From positions 1 through 38,189 of the forward strand of contig CADDZJ010000033.1 of the NCBI GenBank assembly GCA_902812415.1: 38,189 nt of DNA, read 5' to 3'. Below the pieces are notes generated by a model. That model saw nothing but the letters and a program-made list of their open reading frames with translations. It was not told the origin of the DNA and searched no databases. This document shows, piece by piece, positions 24,342-32,278 of the stretch (the first letter of the stretch is position 1; each line of letters starts with the position of its first letter). The stretch comes from Acidobacteriota bacterium (lineage in GTDB: Bacteria > Acidobacteriota > Terriglobia > UBA7540). Made by a program: the position numbers and the translations under genes.

Positions 24342-25493
24342 TCAACCAATCTCTTCCATTTCACCCGTGGGCAGCAACCGCAGTTTTCGCCCTCGCCATT
24401 CAACCGTATCGCCCTGGAGGCTTGCCAGCCAGACGATTTGCATAAGGAGGTCTTTGAAGGGCACAAGCAGAAGCTCTGAGATGCGCACCGGCAGGCGCAG
24501 AACGGCGGCATAAGTCCAAGCGGTGAGGCCCAGGCGCGCCGCGAGCGTCAATCCTGCAACGGCAACCCAGGGCATGCCGAAACCGGAGGCCAGCAGCAGC
24601 ATCAGCGCCCAGAAAGGCCCGTTAATCAGCATCCGAGCCAAGCTTAAGGGCCGGATCTTGCGATCCACGCGCGCCCAGCGCAGTTGGTGGTCCCAAAAAT
24701 CCCGAAAGGTCAGCTTCTCGGTCACCATGGTGACAATCGACCTGGAAAGCCGAATCCGGTAACCCTGAGCCGCCACCCTGCGCGCCAGGGCAAAATCATC
24801 ACCGAAGGAATTCTTCACCGCTTCAAGTCCGCCCGCCTCTTTCAAAACGCTTTGCCGGACCGCGACGGTCGAAGCGAAGGCGTGGCGCATGGGCTCCAGA
24901 TAATAAGAAAGGATCGCCGTGGGAGTGAAATCCGTATTGATGAAGAGCGCCTCAAGCTTCGCCCCAAAAGTGCTTTGTGGAGCGATAGCCTTGTAGGCGC
25001 ATGTGACCATTCCGATTTTCTTCGTCTCGTCAAGCTCTGCCACAATGCGCCGCAGGTAGTCGCGATCTACCCGCACGTCGGCATCGCTCATTACCAGGAT
25101 TTCTGACGCCGGCGGCTGGCGCAGCATGCGCAAAAGCTTGCCGACTTTACGATTGGTGGAATCTTCATCACCGACAGTTTCCGTGATTCGCGCTTCAGGA
25201 TAGAGTCGCCTGATCTCATCCAGCGCGCTTACGGCAGGATCGTCCTCGGTCGTGATGCCGAAGATGAATTCCTTGCCAGGATAATCCAGATCCATGAAGC
25301 TTTTGAGATTCGGAAGCAGGTGTTCATCCCAACCATGGAGCGGCTTGAGCAAGGCTACTGTAGGCGGGTCGGCGGGTAAGGGAGGCATCGTTGCAGCACG
25401 GCGGCTGAACAAAATTCCCGTCGCCCAAACCAAAAGATAATAAATCAGTGAGGCACAGCAGCCGAACAGGAAGAAGTCACGAAGAAGAGTCAA
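24342..25493 (-). CDS. hpnI: Glycosyltransferase HpnI (hopanoid N-acetylglucosaminyltransferase)
   Basis: HpnI adds N-acetylglucosamine to bacteriohopanetetrol at the membrane. The 383-residue product has an N-terminal membrane segment (FFLFGCCASLIYYLLVW), a GT2 ceramide-glucosyltransferase-type domain with VALLKPLHGWDEHLLPNL, the metal-binding SDADVRVDRDYL, NSFGDDFALARRVAAQGYRI and HQLRWARVDRKIRP (QxxRW equivalent), and C-terminal membrane helices. The start is a TTG at 25493 with AAAGGA just upstream. It converges on the HpnL-like gene with a 40-base gap. Ordinary ceramide-type glucosyltransferases are the alternative; the hpnK neighbour favours HpnI. Confidence 0.85.
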   Translation of the reverse strand: MTLLRDFFLFGCCASLIYYLLVWATGILFSRRAATMPPLPADPPTVALLKPLHGWDEHLLPNLKSFMDLDYPGKEFIFGITTEDDPAVSALDEIRRLYPEARITETVGDEDSTNRKVGKLLRMLRQPPASEILVMSDADVRVDRDYLRRIVAELDETKKIGMVTCAYKAIAPQSTFGAKLEALFINTDFTPTAILSYYLEPMRHAFASTVAVRQSVLKEAGGLEAVKNSFGDDFALARRVAAQGYRIRLSRSIVTMVTEKLTFRDFWDHQLRWARVDRKIRPLSLARMLINGPFWALMLLLASGFGMPWVAVAGLTLAARLGLTAWTYAAVLRLPVRISELLLVPFKDLLMQIVWLASLQGDTVEWRGRKLRLLPTGEMEEIG

Positions 25494-25852
25494 TAGCAGG
25501 TCCTTTTGTGAGATTGCTGTGTGTAAACAAGCAGCTTATCAATGACTTGGAACTTATGGCAAGCGTAATGAAGCACGAGTCGACCTCGCTCCGCGATTCG
25601 TCAGGCAAAGTTGCGGCGAGCCATACCCATATTATCAGGGAGTCCGGGAAGCCGTGGGGCGGCACATTGCGATTTTCCTCTTGACTTTTCGCTTTTTATT
25701 CGCCAACACTAGGGATGGAAAGTGGGCGGACGTCACGATGACTGACTCTCCGCGCAATATGACTCGTTTTGAGTCTTGATTCGAATACGCATTTCTGAGA
25801 TCTCACCGTGACTTATCTGGCGGCGGAGACTCGGGAATGTAGGGAGGCGCTT
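25494..25852. other. Intergenic region between hpnI and lexA (divergent)
   Basis: It should hold the promoters of both genes. A TTGACT at 25681 could be a -35 for lexA but the -10 is weak. A short perfect palindrome lies at 25761-25775. No coding sequence is recognised. Confidence 0.4.
25761..25775 (+). promoter_or_regulatory. Perfect palindrome upstream of lexA, candidate operator
   Basis: GACTC-GTTTT-GAGTC forms perfect 5-base arms 78 bases before the lexA ATG. LexA usually represses its own gene through a palindromic site in this position. The sequence does not match the Gram-positive (GAAC-N4-GTTC) or E. coli (CTGT-N8-ACAG) boxes, so the assignment is a guess from position and symmetry. 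Confidence 0.3.
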
Positions 25853-26542
25853 ATGGCCCTCACACGACGCCAAAAACAGGTGCTGGATTTTCTGGTTGAG
25901 TTCATCAGCCAACGGGGCTATTCACCCAGTTTCGAGGAGATCGGGGAATCTCTGGGCCTTTCCTCACTGGCTACAGTTCATAAGCATATTGAGAACCTCG
26001 AAAAGAAAGGGTTCATCCGGCGCGGCTACAACCGGAGCCGCTCGATTGATGTGTTGGCGATGCCGGGCCCTGTACCGTTTACCAAGGCTTCCCTGCGCCC
26101 CGGCTTGCGCAAGAAAGGCAGCCTCAGCGCAGCTGAAGCTGCGCCGGGCAACCCCCTCATTGCGTTGGAGTTCCCCCTGCTCGGCAGAATCGCAGCCGGC
26201 CATCCGGTGGAAGCTTATCCCACTGCTGAGACGTTTTCTTTGGGGGAATTTGCAAGAAGCAACGGCGAAATTTTCGTTCTCAGGGTCAAAGGTGATTCTA
26301 TGGTTGACGATCACATCTGCGATGGCGATTATATTCTGGTGCAGCGCGCCCAGGATGCGAGCAACGGCGAAATTGTCGTGGCCCTGATCGAAGGCACAGA
26401 CGCCACTTTGAAGCGTTTCTTCCGGGAATCGAATGGCCAAGTGCGGCTCCAGCCTGCAAATTCGCAAATGGACCCTATCATTCTTCCCGCAGCCCGCGTC
26501 AAAATTCAGGGACGCGTCATCGGCGTGCTACGAAAATACTAA
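25853..26542 (+). CDS. lexA: LexA repressor
   Basis: LexA represses SOS genes and cleaves itself when stimulated by RecA filaments. The 229-residue product has a winged-helix N-terminus (TRRQKQVLDFLVEFISQRGY; LSSLATVHKHIENLEKKGFI as recognition region), a linker, and an S24 peptidase domain. The cleavage site is Ala115-Gly116 in GRIAAGHPVEA, the nucleophile Ser149 in VKGDSMVDD and the general base Lys187 in DATLKRFF. The ATG at 25853 has AGGGAGG five bases upstream; the in-frame GTG at 25808 is rejected for that reason. The linker between the two domains, about 35 residues, is somewhat long. Confidence 0.95.
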   Translation: MALTRRQKQVLDFLVEFISQRGYSPSFEEIGESLGLSSLATVHKHIENLEKKGFIRRGYNRSRSIDVLAMPGPVPFTKASLRPGLRKKGSLSAAEAAPGNPLIALEFPLLGRIAAGHPVEAYPTAETFSLGEFARSNGEIFVLRVKGDSMVDDHICDGDYILVQRAQDASNGEIVVALIEGTDATLKRFFRESNGQVRLQPANSQMDPIILPAARVKIQGRVIGVLRKY

Positions 26543-26622
26543 AGCGCAGGACACCGGTTATGGCCTCACAGCCTGCGGAGGCGTCGCCTGCGAAAAATCT
26601 TCGTTGAGGAAACCTACATCTT

Positions 26623-27726
26623 ATGACCAAATTTACGCGTCGGGACTATATCCAGGGAACTCTGGCTATGCTGGCTGCGGCAGGCATACCATCCTCGGCG
26701 AGCGAAGCGGCGACCCCGATTCGCCGGGCCCCGCTTCAAAATGATCGCGGCATCAAGCTCGCCCTGATGCTCAGCCCCGGCCAAAATTCACGATTCCGCC
26801 TTGCCCGCCAAATGGGCGTCACTCATGCCATTGTCGGCGTCGAAGGCGAGTTGAGCAAGGTTCCCAGCAGCCAGTACGCCGAAACTCTGGCCAAGATCAA
26901 GGCGGAATTCAATGCGGCAGGGCTTACGATTGCAGGCGTCGAAAGCCATCCGGTGCCTGCGGAGAAGATCAAGCTGGGGGAGCCTGGACGCGATGAGGAA
27001 ATCCGAAACTACTGCGCGGCGATTGAGGCTCTCAGCCAGGTCGGGATTCCCATGATCTGCTACAATTTCATGGCCGGCATCGGCTGGTACCGCACCAACG
27101 TGGAGGTTCCGGCGCGTGGCGGCGCGCTGACCAGCGAGTTTGACTACCAGGTTGCCGAAAAGCAGGGACTCACAAAATGGGGCAGGATCAGCGAAGAACA
27201 GGTGTGGCAGAATCTCGAATATTTTCTGAAAGCGGTCATCCCGGTCGCCGAAAAAGCCAACATCCAGATGGCGCTGCACCCGGATGATCCGCCCATCTCG
27301 CCTCTACGCGGCATCGGCCGAATTCTGATCAGCGGCGCGAACTTCCGCCGGGTGCTCAATATCGTGCCCAGTCCCGTGAATGGCATCACTTTCTGCCAGG
27401 CAAACTTTAAGCTGATGGGGGAGGATATTGAAGCGCTGGCGCGCGAATGGTGCGCCCAGCAAAAAATCTTCTTTGTGCATTTCCGGGATATCCAGGGCGC
27501 CCGCGAGCACTTTGTGGAGACGTTCCACGATAACGGCCCCACCGATATGCCCCATATGCTTCAGGTTTATCACGAATCCGGCTTTAACGGTCCGATGCGG
27601 CCCGATCACGCCCCGACGATGGAAGGTGAATCGAACGAACATCCCGGATATGCCATCCTTGGCAAGCTTTTTGCCATCGGCTATATGAAAGGCGCCATGG
27701 ATGGGCTTCATATCCCTTACGCATAA
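26623..27726 (+). CDS. Mannonate dehydratase-like TIM-barrel protein with Tat-type signal
   Basis: UxuA-type enzymes dehydrate D-mannonate to 2-keto-3-deoxygluconate in hexuronate breakdown. The 367-residue product starts with a twin-arginine signal (TRRDYIQGTLAMLAAAGI). It then shows the family segments GIPMICYNFMAGIGW, MALHPDDPPISPLRGIGRI, FCQANFKLMGED, FFVHFRDIQG, FVETFHDNGPTDMPHML and GPMRPDHAPTMEGE, with the metal-binding His, Cys and Asp residues in expected contexts. A Tat signal is unusual for UxuA, which is cytoplasmic, and suggests a periplasmic variant. It is followed 83 bases later by a Tat-signal double cupin. A related sugar-acid dehydratase activity is possible. Confidence 0.82.
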   Translation: MTKFTRRDYIQGTLAMLAAAGIPSSASEAATPIRRAPLQNDRGIKLALMLSPGQNSRFRLARQMGVTHAIVGVEGELSKVPSSQYAETLAKIKAEFNAAGLTIAGVESHPVPAEKIKLGEPGRDEEIRNYCAAIEALSQVGIPMICYNFMAGIGWYRTNVEVPARGGALTSEFDYQVAEKQGLTKWGRISEEQVWQNLEYFLKAVIPVAEKANIQMALHPDDPPISPLRGIGRILISGANFRRVLNIVPSPVNGITFCQANFKLMGEDIEALAREWCAQQKIFFVHFRDIQGAREHFVETFHDNGPTDMPHMLQVYHESGFNGPMRPDHAPTMEGESNEHPGYAILGKLFAIGYMKGAMDGLHIPYA

Positions 27727-27809
27727 TTTGCCTCAGCCTATCTTCAGCTCTCCGCTCAGCGGTACGCCAGAGCGGAAATCGAGCGGCGCCGGGTAAGGCC
27801 AACTGAAAG

Positions 27810-28694
27810 ATGAAGCGCAGAACTTATTTGAAGACCATGCTGGCGGGAGCCGGTTCATTGGCTTTGCCAACGCTCGCATCGGAACCGCTTGCCGAACGCA
27901 TCCGGCATACCGATCCCAGTCAGTATCGGCTCAGCCGGTCGCATCATGGCGCGGGTGAGATGGCGTGCCAGCGCCTCCTATCGAGCGACGCGTTGATGAC
28001 CAATTTCTTTTTCATTGACCGTTGCCAGATCATGCCGCAAGGAGGCGTGGGGCATCACTTTCATAACCGTTGTGAGGAGATGTTCGTCATTTTCGACGGC
28101 GAGGCTCAGTTTACGATTGATGGCCGTACATCCGCATTGAAAGGCCCGGCCGGGGCGCCCTGCCGCATGGGTCACTCCCACGCCATCTATAATCCTTCCA
28201 GCAAACCGGTTGAGTTCATGAACATCAATGTGTCTGCCGTCAAGGGGAAATACGACGCGTTCAATCTGGATGACCCGCGCATGGGCGTGCCCCTTGATCC
28301 GATTCCGGTTTTCATGACCATGCGATTAGACAAGGCCCTGCTCGAGCCCGCTGAGAATTATCTGGGCGGCCAGGGCGTTGCACAGTATCGTCGCGCGCTA
28401 CACCCGGAGGTCTTTCTTACCAACTGGTCTTATGTTGACCACCTGCTTTTGCCCTCCGGAACGTCTGAGGGCCGTCATCGGCATACCAGCGTTGAAGAAA
28501 TCTACTATGTCCTGAACGGCAAGGGTGAGGCGCAAGTGAATGGCCAGAGCGCCGCGATTCGCAAAGGCGATGCTGTGCCAATACGCCTTGCGGAAGCGCA
28601 CTCATTCCGCGCCACGGGCTCCCAAGACCTTGAACTGATGATCATCGGCATTGCGGCGCAGAAGTGGGTTCTGGATACCGAGGAAGTGAAATGA
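27810..28694 (+). CDS. Double-cupin protein with Tat-type signal
   Basis: A 294-residue bicupin. The N-terminus MKRRTYLKTMLAGAG resembles a Tat signal. The first cupin has HHFHNRCEEMFVIFDGEAQF and the second has GRHRHTSVEEIYYVLNGKGE, both keeping the HxH...E metal pattern, followed by KGDAVPIRLAEAHSF. It lies tail-to-tail with a close paralogue (28701-29567), with only six bases between the stop codons. The paralogue is strongly similar throughout the first cupin but lacks the signal. The substrate is unknown; bicupins include dioxygenases, isomerases and sugar-binding proteins, and the adjacent mannonate dehydratase-like gene hints at a sugar-acid pathway. Confidence 0.8.
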   Translation: MKRRTYLKTMLAGAGSLALPTLASEPLAERIRHTDPSQYRLSRSHHGAGEMACQRLLSSDALMTNFFFIDRCQIMPQGGVGHHFHNRCEEMFVIFDGEAQFTIDGRTSALKGPAGAPCRMGHSHAIYNPSSKPVEFMNINVSAVKGKYDAFNLDDPRMGVPLDPIPVFMTMRLDKALLEPAENYLGGQGVAQYRRALHPEVFLTNWSYVDHLLLPSGTSEGRHRHTSVEEIYYVLNGKGEAQVNGQSAAIRKGDAVPIRLAEAHSFRATGSQDLELMIIGIAAQKWVLDTEEVK

Positions 28695-28700
28695 GGCGAC

Positions 28701-29567
28701 TCAGGCAGAAGAAAGGGTTTTGACGTCAATCGTATCGATGACTTTTTCTCTTTCGCTTGCAATGCCCACCACCATCAATTCCAGCGGCTGGCTGCCCGAA
28801 TTCTCAAAGGAATGGATCTCCATGAGTTCTACCGGGACGGCGTCGCCTTCGCGGATCGAGGCGGTTTCCTCAGGCAGTCGCTCGCCCATTCTTTGGCCTG
28901 CCAGCTTTGCTGTGCCCTCGCCGCTCATCACGTAGAAAATTTCGGTGACTCGAGCGTGCATGTGAGCGCCCACAGAAGCTCCGGGTGGAAGCAATAAGTG
29001 GTCAACGTATGCCCAGGAACTTTCAAAAACTGTGGGACCCAGGGCGCGGCGATATCCCACCGCGCCTTTTCCGCCATCCATTTGCGCCACGGGATGAAGC
29101 AACCCGCGCGAGAGCGGCATCGTCATGAAAACCGGAATCGGATCAAGGGGCACGCCCACGCGCGGATCATCCAGATTGAAGGCGTCATAAGCTCCTTTGA
29201 CCGCTGACACGTTGATGTTCATCCATTGAACCGGCCTGTCTGAGGCGTTATAGATGGCATGGGAATGACCCATGCGGCAGGGCGCCCCGGCTGGGCCTTT
29301 CAATACCGACGTGCGGCCGTCAATCGTAAACTGAGCTTCGCCATCGAAGATGACGAACATCTCCTCGCAGCGGTTATGAAAGTGATGGCCGATTCCGCTC
29401 CGCGGATGAAGGACGCCTCGGTGCATAAACTCCAGATTGGTATCCAGGGAATGGGAATCGAGCAGGTACATAAACCCCATTTCGCCCGCTCCGTTGTGAA
29501 CGTTCTTATACAGGCGATACTTCGCCGGGTCAGTATGCGCGATCCGTTCTGTGAGCGATCCGTTCAT
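28701..29567 (-). CDS. Double-cupin protein, cytoplasmic paralogue
   Basis: A 288-residue bicupin without an export signal (MNGSLTERIAHTDPAKYRLY). It shares HHFHNRCEEMFVIFDGEAQF and LKGPAGAPCRMGHSHAIYN with the convergent gene at 27810-28694, and the second cupin has GAHMHARVTEIFYVMSGEG and EGDAVPVELMEIHSFEN. At DNA level a stretch of roughly 145 bases is about nine-tenths identical in inverted orientation (near 28050-28200 and 29250-29395), indicating duplication or gene conversion. It may be the last gene of the minus-strand set led by the NCS1 permease, although a palindromic repeat and about 200 bases separate it from the ABM gene. Confidence 0.82.
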   Translation of the reverse strand: MNGSLTERIAHTDPAKYRLYKNVHNGAGEMGFMYLLDSHSLDTNLEFMHRGVLHPRSGIGHHFHNRCEEMFVIFDGEAQFTIDGRTSVLKGPAGAPCRMGHSHAIYNASDRPVQWMNINVSAVKGAYDAFNLDDPRVGVPLDPIPVFMTMPLSRGLLHPVAQMDGGKGAVGYRRALGPTVFESSWAYVDHLLLPPGASVGAHMHARVTEIFYVMSGEGTAKLAGQRMGERLPEETASIREGDAVPVELMEIHSFENSGSQPLELMVVGIASEREKVIDTIDVKTLSSA

Positions 29568-29652
29568 GCCTTTTCAATGGGCTTGTTTGTAGGCGGCACT
29601 AAAGAGTTTCGCACCTGAAGCGATGCCGCAGAAGGTGTAAAATATCGAATAC

Positions 29653-29732
29653 GTCATGCTGAACGCAGTGAAGCATCCCGGTATTTTACGGAAAACAAAA
29701 TGCCGGGATCCTTCGCTATCGCTCAGGATGAC
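29653..29732. repeat. 80-bp long palindromic repeat
   Basis: The left arm (GTCATGCTGAACGCAGTGAA, then GCATCCCGGTATTTTA) pairs with the right arm, whose reverse complement is GTCATCCTGAGCGATAGCGA, then AGGATCCCGGCATTTT. It is the most complete copy of a family with shorter relatives at about 1868, 7888, 15777 and 23131. It sits between the ABM-fold gene and the cytoplasmic cupin gene on the minus strand and could form a long RNA hairpin. Confidence 0.75.
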
Positions 29733-29766
29733 AGCCACCCTTTATTGATTCACACCTTCTCACTCG

Positions 29767-30051
29767 TCAAACCGTCTCATAGTAATTTATAGAATATTGG
29801 GCGCAGTGGCTCTCCATTTGAGGCCATACTTGCTGGTGCAAATCGGTCGCCACCCATTTCTGCTGTAAAGGTTGGCTATCAAAGGCGATGGTGAGCCGAT
29901 AATCCTGTCCATTTTCCTGAGGGCGCAGCAGGCTCACGCCGCCAAATCCCTCCTGCCGGGAAATCGCCGGCCGAAAGACTTCATTAAAGGTCTTCTCCAG
30001 GGCTTTCTGGGAGTCTGCTTTCAATTTCAAATCAACGTGCAGCACAAACAT
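29767..30051 (-). CDS. Antibiotic biosynthesis monooxygenase (ABM)-fold protein
   Basis: A small 94-residue protein with the ferredoxin-like ABM pattern: FVLHVDLKLKADSQKALEKT, a helix with FNEVFRPAISRQEGFGGVSL, then YRLTIAFDSQPLQQKWVATD and a C-terminal strand. Members include monooxygenases acting on quinone-like substrates and many proteins of unknown role. The ATG at 30051 with GAGG six bases upstream is preferred to the GTG two codons earlier. The upstream amidohydrolase gene ends eight bases before, so the two are probably translated together. The function is not assigned. Confidence 0.7.
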   Translation of the reverse strand: MFVLHVDLKLKADSQKALEKTFNEVFRPAISRQEGFGGVSLLRPQENGQDYRLTIAFDSQPLQQKWVATDLHQQVWPQMESHCAQYSINYYETV

Positions 30052-30058
30052 AATCACC

Positions 30059-30811
30059 TCACGAAAAGAGCTTGAATACTTCGATAGCTGTACCCCCCAT
30101 CACCTGGGCGTAGACCTCCGGTGGAAGATCGAGCGCCTTGTACTTGGCAAATTCGACTGGAACGTTGCTGGGTAGGTCGGAGCCCATCATCACGCGGTCC
30201 GGACCAATGGTTGAGATCATCCAGCGGATATCTTCGCCCAGGCACCAGGAAGTTTCGAGGTAGAGATTGCCGCATACGGAAGCGGCTACCTGCGCCTCGG
30301 CTGAAAAAACGGCGAATCCGGCATGGGCCAGTATGATCTTCAAGCCGGGGTATTTCTGGGCGGCAGGTATGCAGAGCGAGGGCAGAGCGAACGGTATGCC
30401 AGGGCCGGTGTGGACCATGGCCGGAATCCCCAGGTCGTGCGCCGTCTGAAATACAAAGTCTCCGTCTTCAGTGAGCGGATTCACTCCATGGCCAATCGTG
30501 TGCAGCTTTACGCCGACAAACTTCAAGTCCCGAACACAGCGCTCCACTTCCCGCCGGTAGGCGTCGTGATTGCCGTGGGGACTGACGCTGGCCAGACCAA
30601 AGAAACGCCCGGGGTGTTTCGCGCACAACTCCGCGATCCGGTCGTGAGTTTTGGCGGCTTCTTTGGCTCCGGGATAGGGTTGGACGATGGTAGCGTCGAC
30701 TCCGCATTCGTCCATCCGGCGGAGCAATTCCTCTTCAGTGCTCAGCAGACCAAAAACGCAGCATTCTCCTAAATGAGCGTGAGTATCGATGATCTTCGAC
30801 GTTTTCGCCAT
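30059..30811 (-). CDS. Amidohydrolase-family protein (amidohydrolase 2 / decarboxylase type)
   Basis: A 250-residue TIM-barrel metal-dependent hydrolase. The N-terminal IIDTHAHLGE gives the HxH pair; later come VGVKLHTIGHG, GIPAMVHTGPG, IILAHAGFAVF and a C-terminal MMGSDLPSNVP with the conserved Asp. Families with this layout include 2-pyrone-4,6-dicarboxylate lactonase and ACMSD-like decarboxylases as well as unassigned hydrolases. The ATG at 30811 has GGGAGG eight bases upstream. It lies 66 bases after the NCS1 permease gene and just before the ABM gene, so these three look like an operon handling one imported compound. Confidence 0.85.
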   Translation of the reverse strand: MAKTSKIIDTHAHLGECCVFGLLSTEEELLRRMDECGVDATIVQPYPGAKEAAKTHDRIAELCAKHPGRFFGLASVSPHGNHDAYRREVERCVRDLKFVGVKLHTIGHGVNPLTEDGDFVFQTAHDLGIPAMVHTGPGIPFALPSLCIPAAQKYPGLKIILAHAGFAVFSAEAQVAASVCGNLYLETSWCLGEDIRWMISTIGPDRVMMGSDLPSNVPVEFAKYKALDLPPEVYAQVMGGTAIEVFKLFS

Positions 30812-30877
30812 GAATACAGCCTCCCTTTAAACCTTCGGTGGTGGATTGATATTTGTTCGCAGACGGCATTTTGCACA

Positions 30878-32230
30878 TCATTGGGTATGGCCTGGAGCAG
30901 CCATGCCAGGGATCATTTCTTTGCCGCTCATAACGGGCGGGCGCAGTCCCGCCTTGGCAAGAATCAGATAGATAACAAATCCTACGCCAAATGAACACAG
31001 CACAGATGGATTATCCGCCTTCACCCAGGAAGCCGGTATTCCTGGCAAGTGATCGGGGATGCCCACCAGAAAACCGATCGCCCAGGCGACGTATCCCGCC
31101 CAATTGATCCCCAGGCGCGGCCCGGACCAACGCTTGCCCGCCAAGACATAATCCGCCGCCATAGCGCCGCAAATGGGGCCAAAAGACGCTCCCACAATTG
31201 TGAAAAATCCCACCAAATCATTGGCAACGCCGGTGATGGCCAGGATGGCGCTGATGGTCACGCCAGCAAGAGTCGAGACGCTGCGCGGGATCTTGGGCAA
31301 CATCGTGCTGAAACTGTTGGAGGCAATAAACGATGAAAAGCAGGTCGGCACCAAAGAGGCGGCGGCAAAGAGAAAGAACATGGCAGGCGCTAGAGCTCCC
31401 ACGCTGGCAATCGCTGCCGTGTAGTCATAGCTCGGCGGACCGGCGGCGCGGCCGAGATAACCGGCTACAGAAAGGATGGGAAGGCCGCCGGCGATCAAAG
31501 CGCCGAGAACGATGCCACAGACTCCGCCCAGAATAATGTCTTTGCGGTTGCGGTTGTTCATGCCAAAATCCGCGCCGGCTGCGCCTGCGGTGGCGAAAAA
31601 GCCAATCACAATCGTCAGCGCATTCAGGAAGCCGGATAGCGGCGCATGTTGAGGAGCCTGATAATGGGAGATGCCTTCGCGGTTGGCCCAGAACACAATG
31701 AGAATCATAATCAGGGGAACCCAATTCAGAAACTTGGCTGCCTGGCCGACATAACGAATGCCTTTAATGGCAACCCACGCGAGGCTGTAGATCCACACCA
31801 CAACGATAACCGTGAAAAGGGCTTTTGCGGTTTGATTGAGTCCCTTCATGATAAAGTCAGCGGCTACTGATGTGACAACGGCAACCCAGCCGATCTGCAA
31901 AAACCCCATGAGCAGGCCCGGCATCAGGTAGCCTCCGGTCGTCCCAAACGTGGAGCTGCCCACGACATACAGGGAATGTCCGGTCTGCATCCCGAGCATT
32001 GCGGGCACGTAATAATAAAGAGCAAAGCAGAGAAATCCCGCCACCAGAAGTCCCCAAAGGCAGATGCCAACATCGGCATAGCCAATCGTCGGCGCGGCGA
32101 GCTTCAGGTAAAATCCCACCCAAAGAAAAATGCCAATGTAAGTCGGAAAGGTATTCTTATACCACGGCGCTCGACTAGTGAGGGGAACAGGAACGGAAAG
32201 TTTGACGTATTTAGGCGCCATACGCTCCAT
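30878..32230 (-). CDS. NCS1-family purine/cytosine permease-like transporter
   Basis: A 450-residue integral membrane protein with about 12 hydrophobic segments. The N-terminal region PWYKNTFPTYIGIFLWVGFY, the segment TFGTTGGYLMPGLLMGFLQIGW, the central FATAGAAGADFGMNNRNRKD and IVGASFGPICGAMAADYVL match the nucleobase:cation symporter-1 family. Substrates of the family are nucleobases, hydantoins, allantoin and related ring compounds. The ATG at 32230 has GAGGA five bases upstream. It is the first gene of a minus-strand group with the amidohydrolase and ABM genes and is divergent from the TPR gene. Confidence 0.88.
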   Translation of the reverse strand: MERMAPKYVKLSVPVPLTSRAPWYKNTFPTYIGIFLWVGFYLKLAAPTIGYADVGICLWGLLVAGFLCFALYYYVPAMLGMQTGHSLYVVGSSTFGTTGGYLMPGLLMGFLQIGWVAVVTSVAADFIMKGLNQTAKALFTVIVVVWIYSLAWVAIKGIRYVGQAAKFLNWVPLIMILIVFWANREGISHYQAPQHAPLSGFLNALTIVIGFFATAGAAGADFGMNNRNRKDIILGGVCGIVLGALIAGGLPILSVAGYLGRAAGPPSYDYTAAIASVGALAPAMFFLFAAASLVPTCFSSFIASNSFSTMLPKIPRSVSTLAGVTISAILAITGVANDLVGFFTIVGASFGPICGAMAADYVLAGKRWSGPRLGINWAGYVAWAIGFLVGIPDHLPGIPASWVKADNPSVLCSFGVGFVIYLILAKAGLRPPVMSGKEMIPGMAAPGHTQ

Positions 32231-32278
32231 GGCAATCCTCGAATCAACACTTTAATCTACGATAAAATGAAACCCATC

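Noticed and set aside
27744-27777. TCCGCTC/GAGCGGA hairpin between the mannonate dehydratase-like and cupin genes as a terminator
   Set aside because: Only a 7-bp stem with a 12-base loop and no T-run, in a short gap between genes that are probably co-transcribed.
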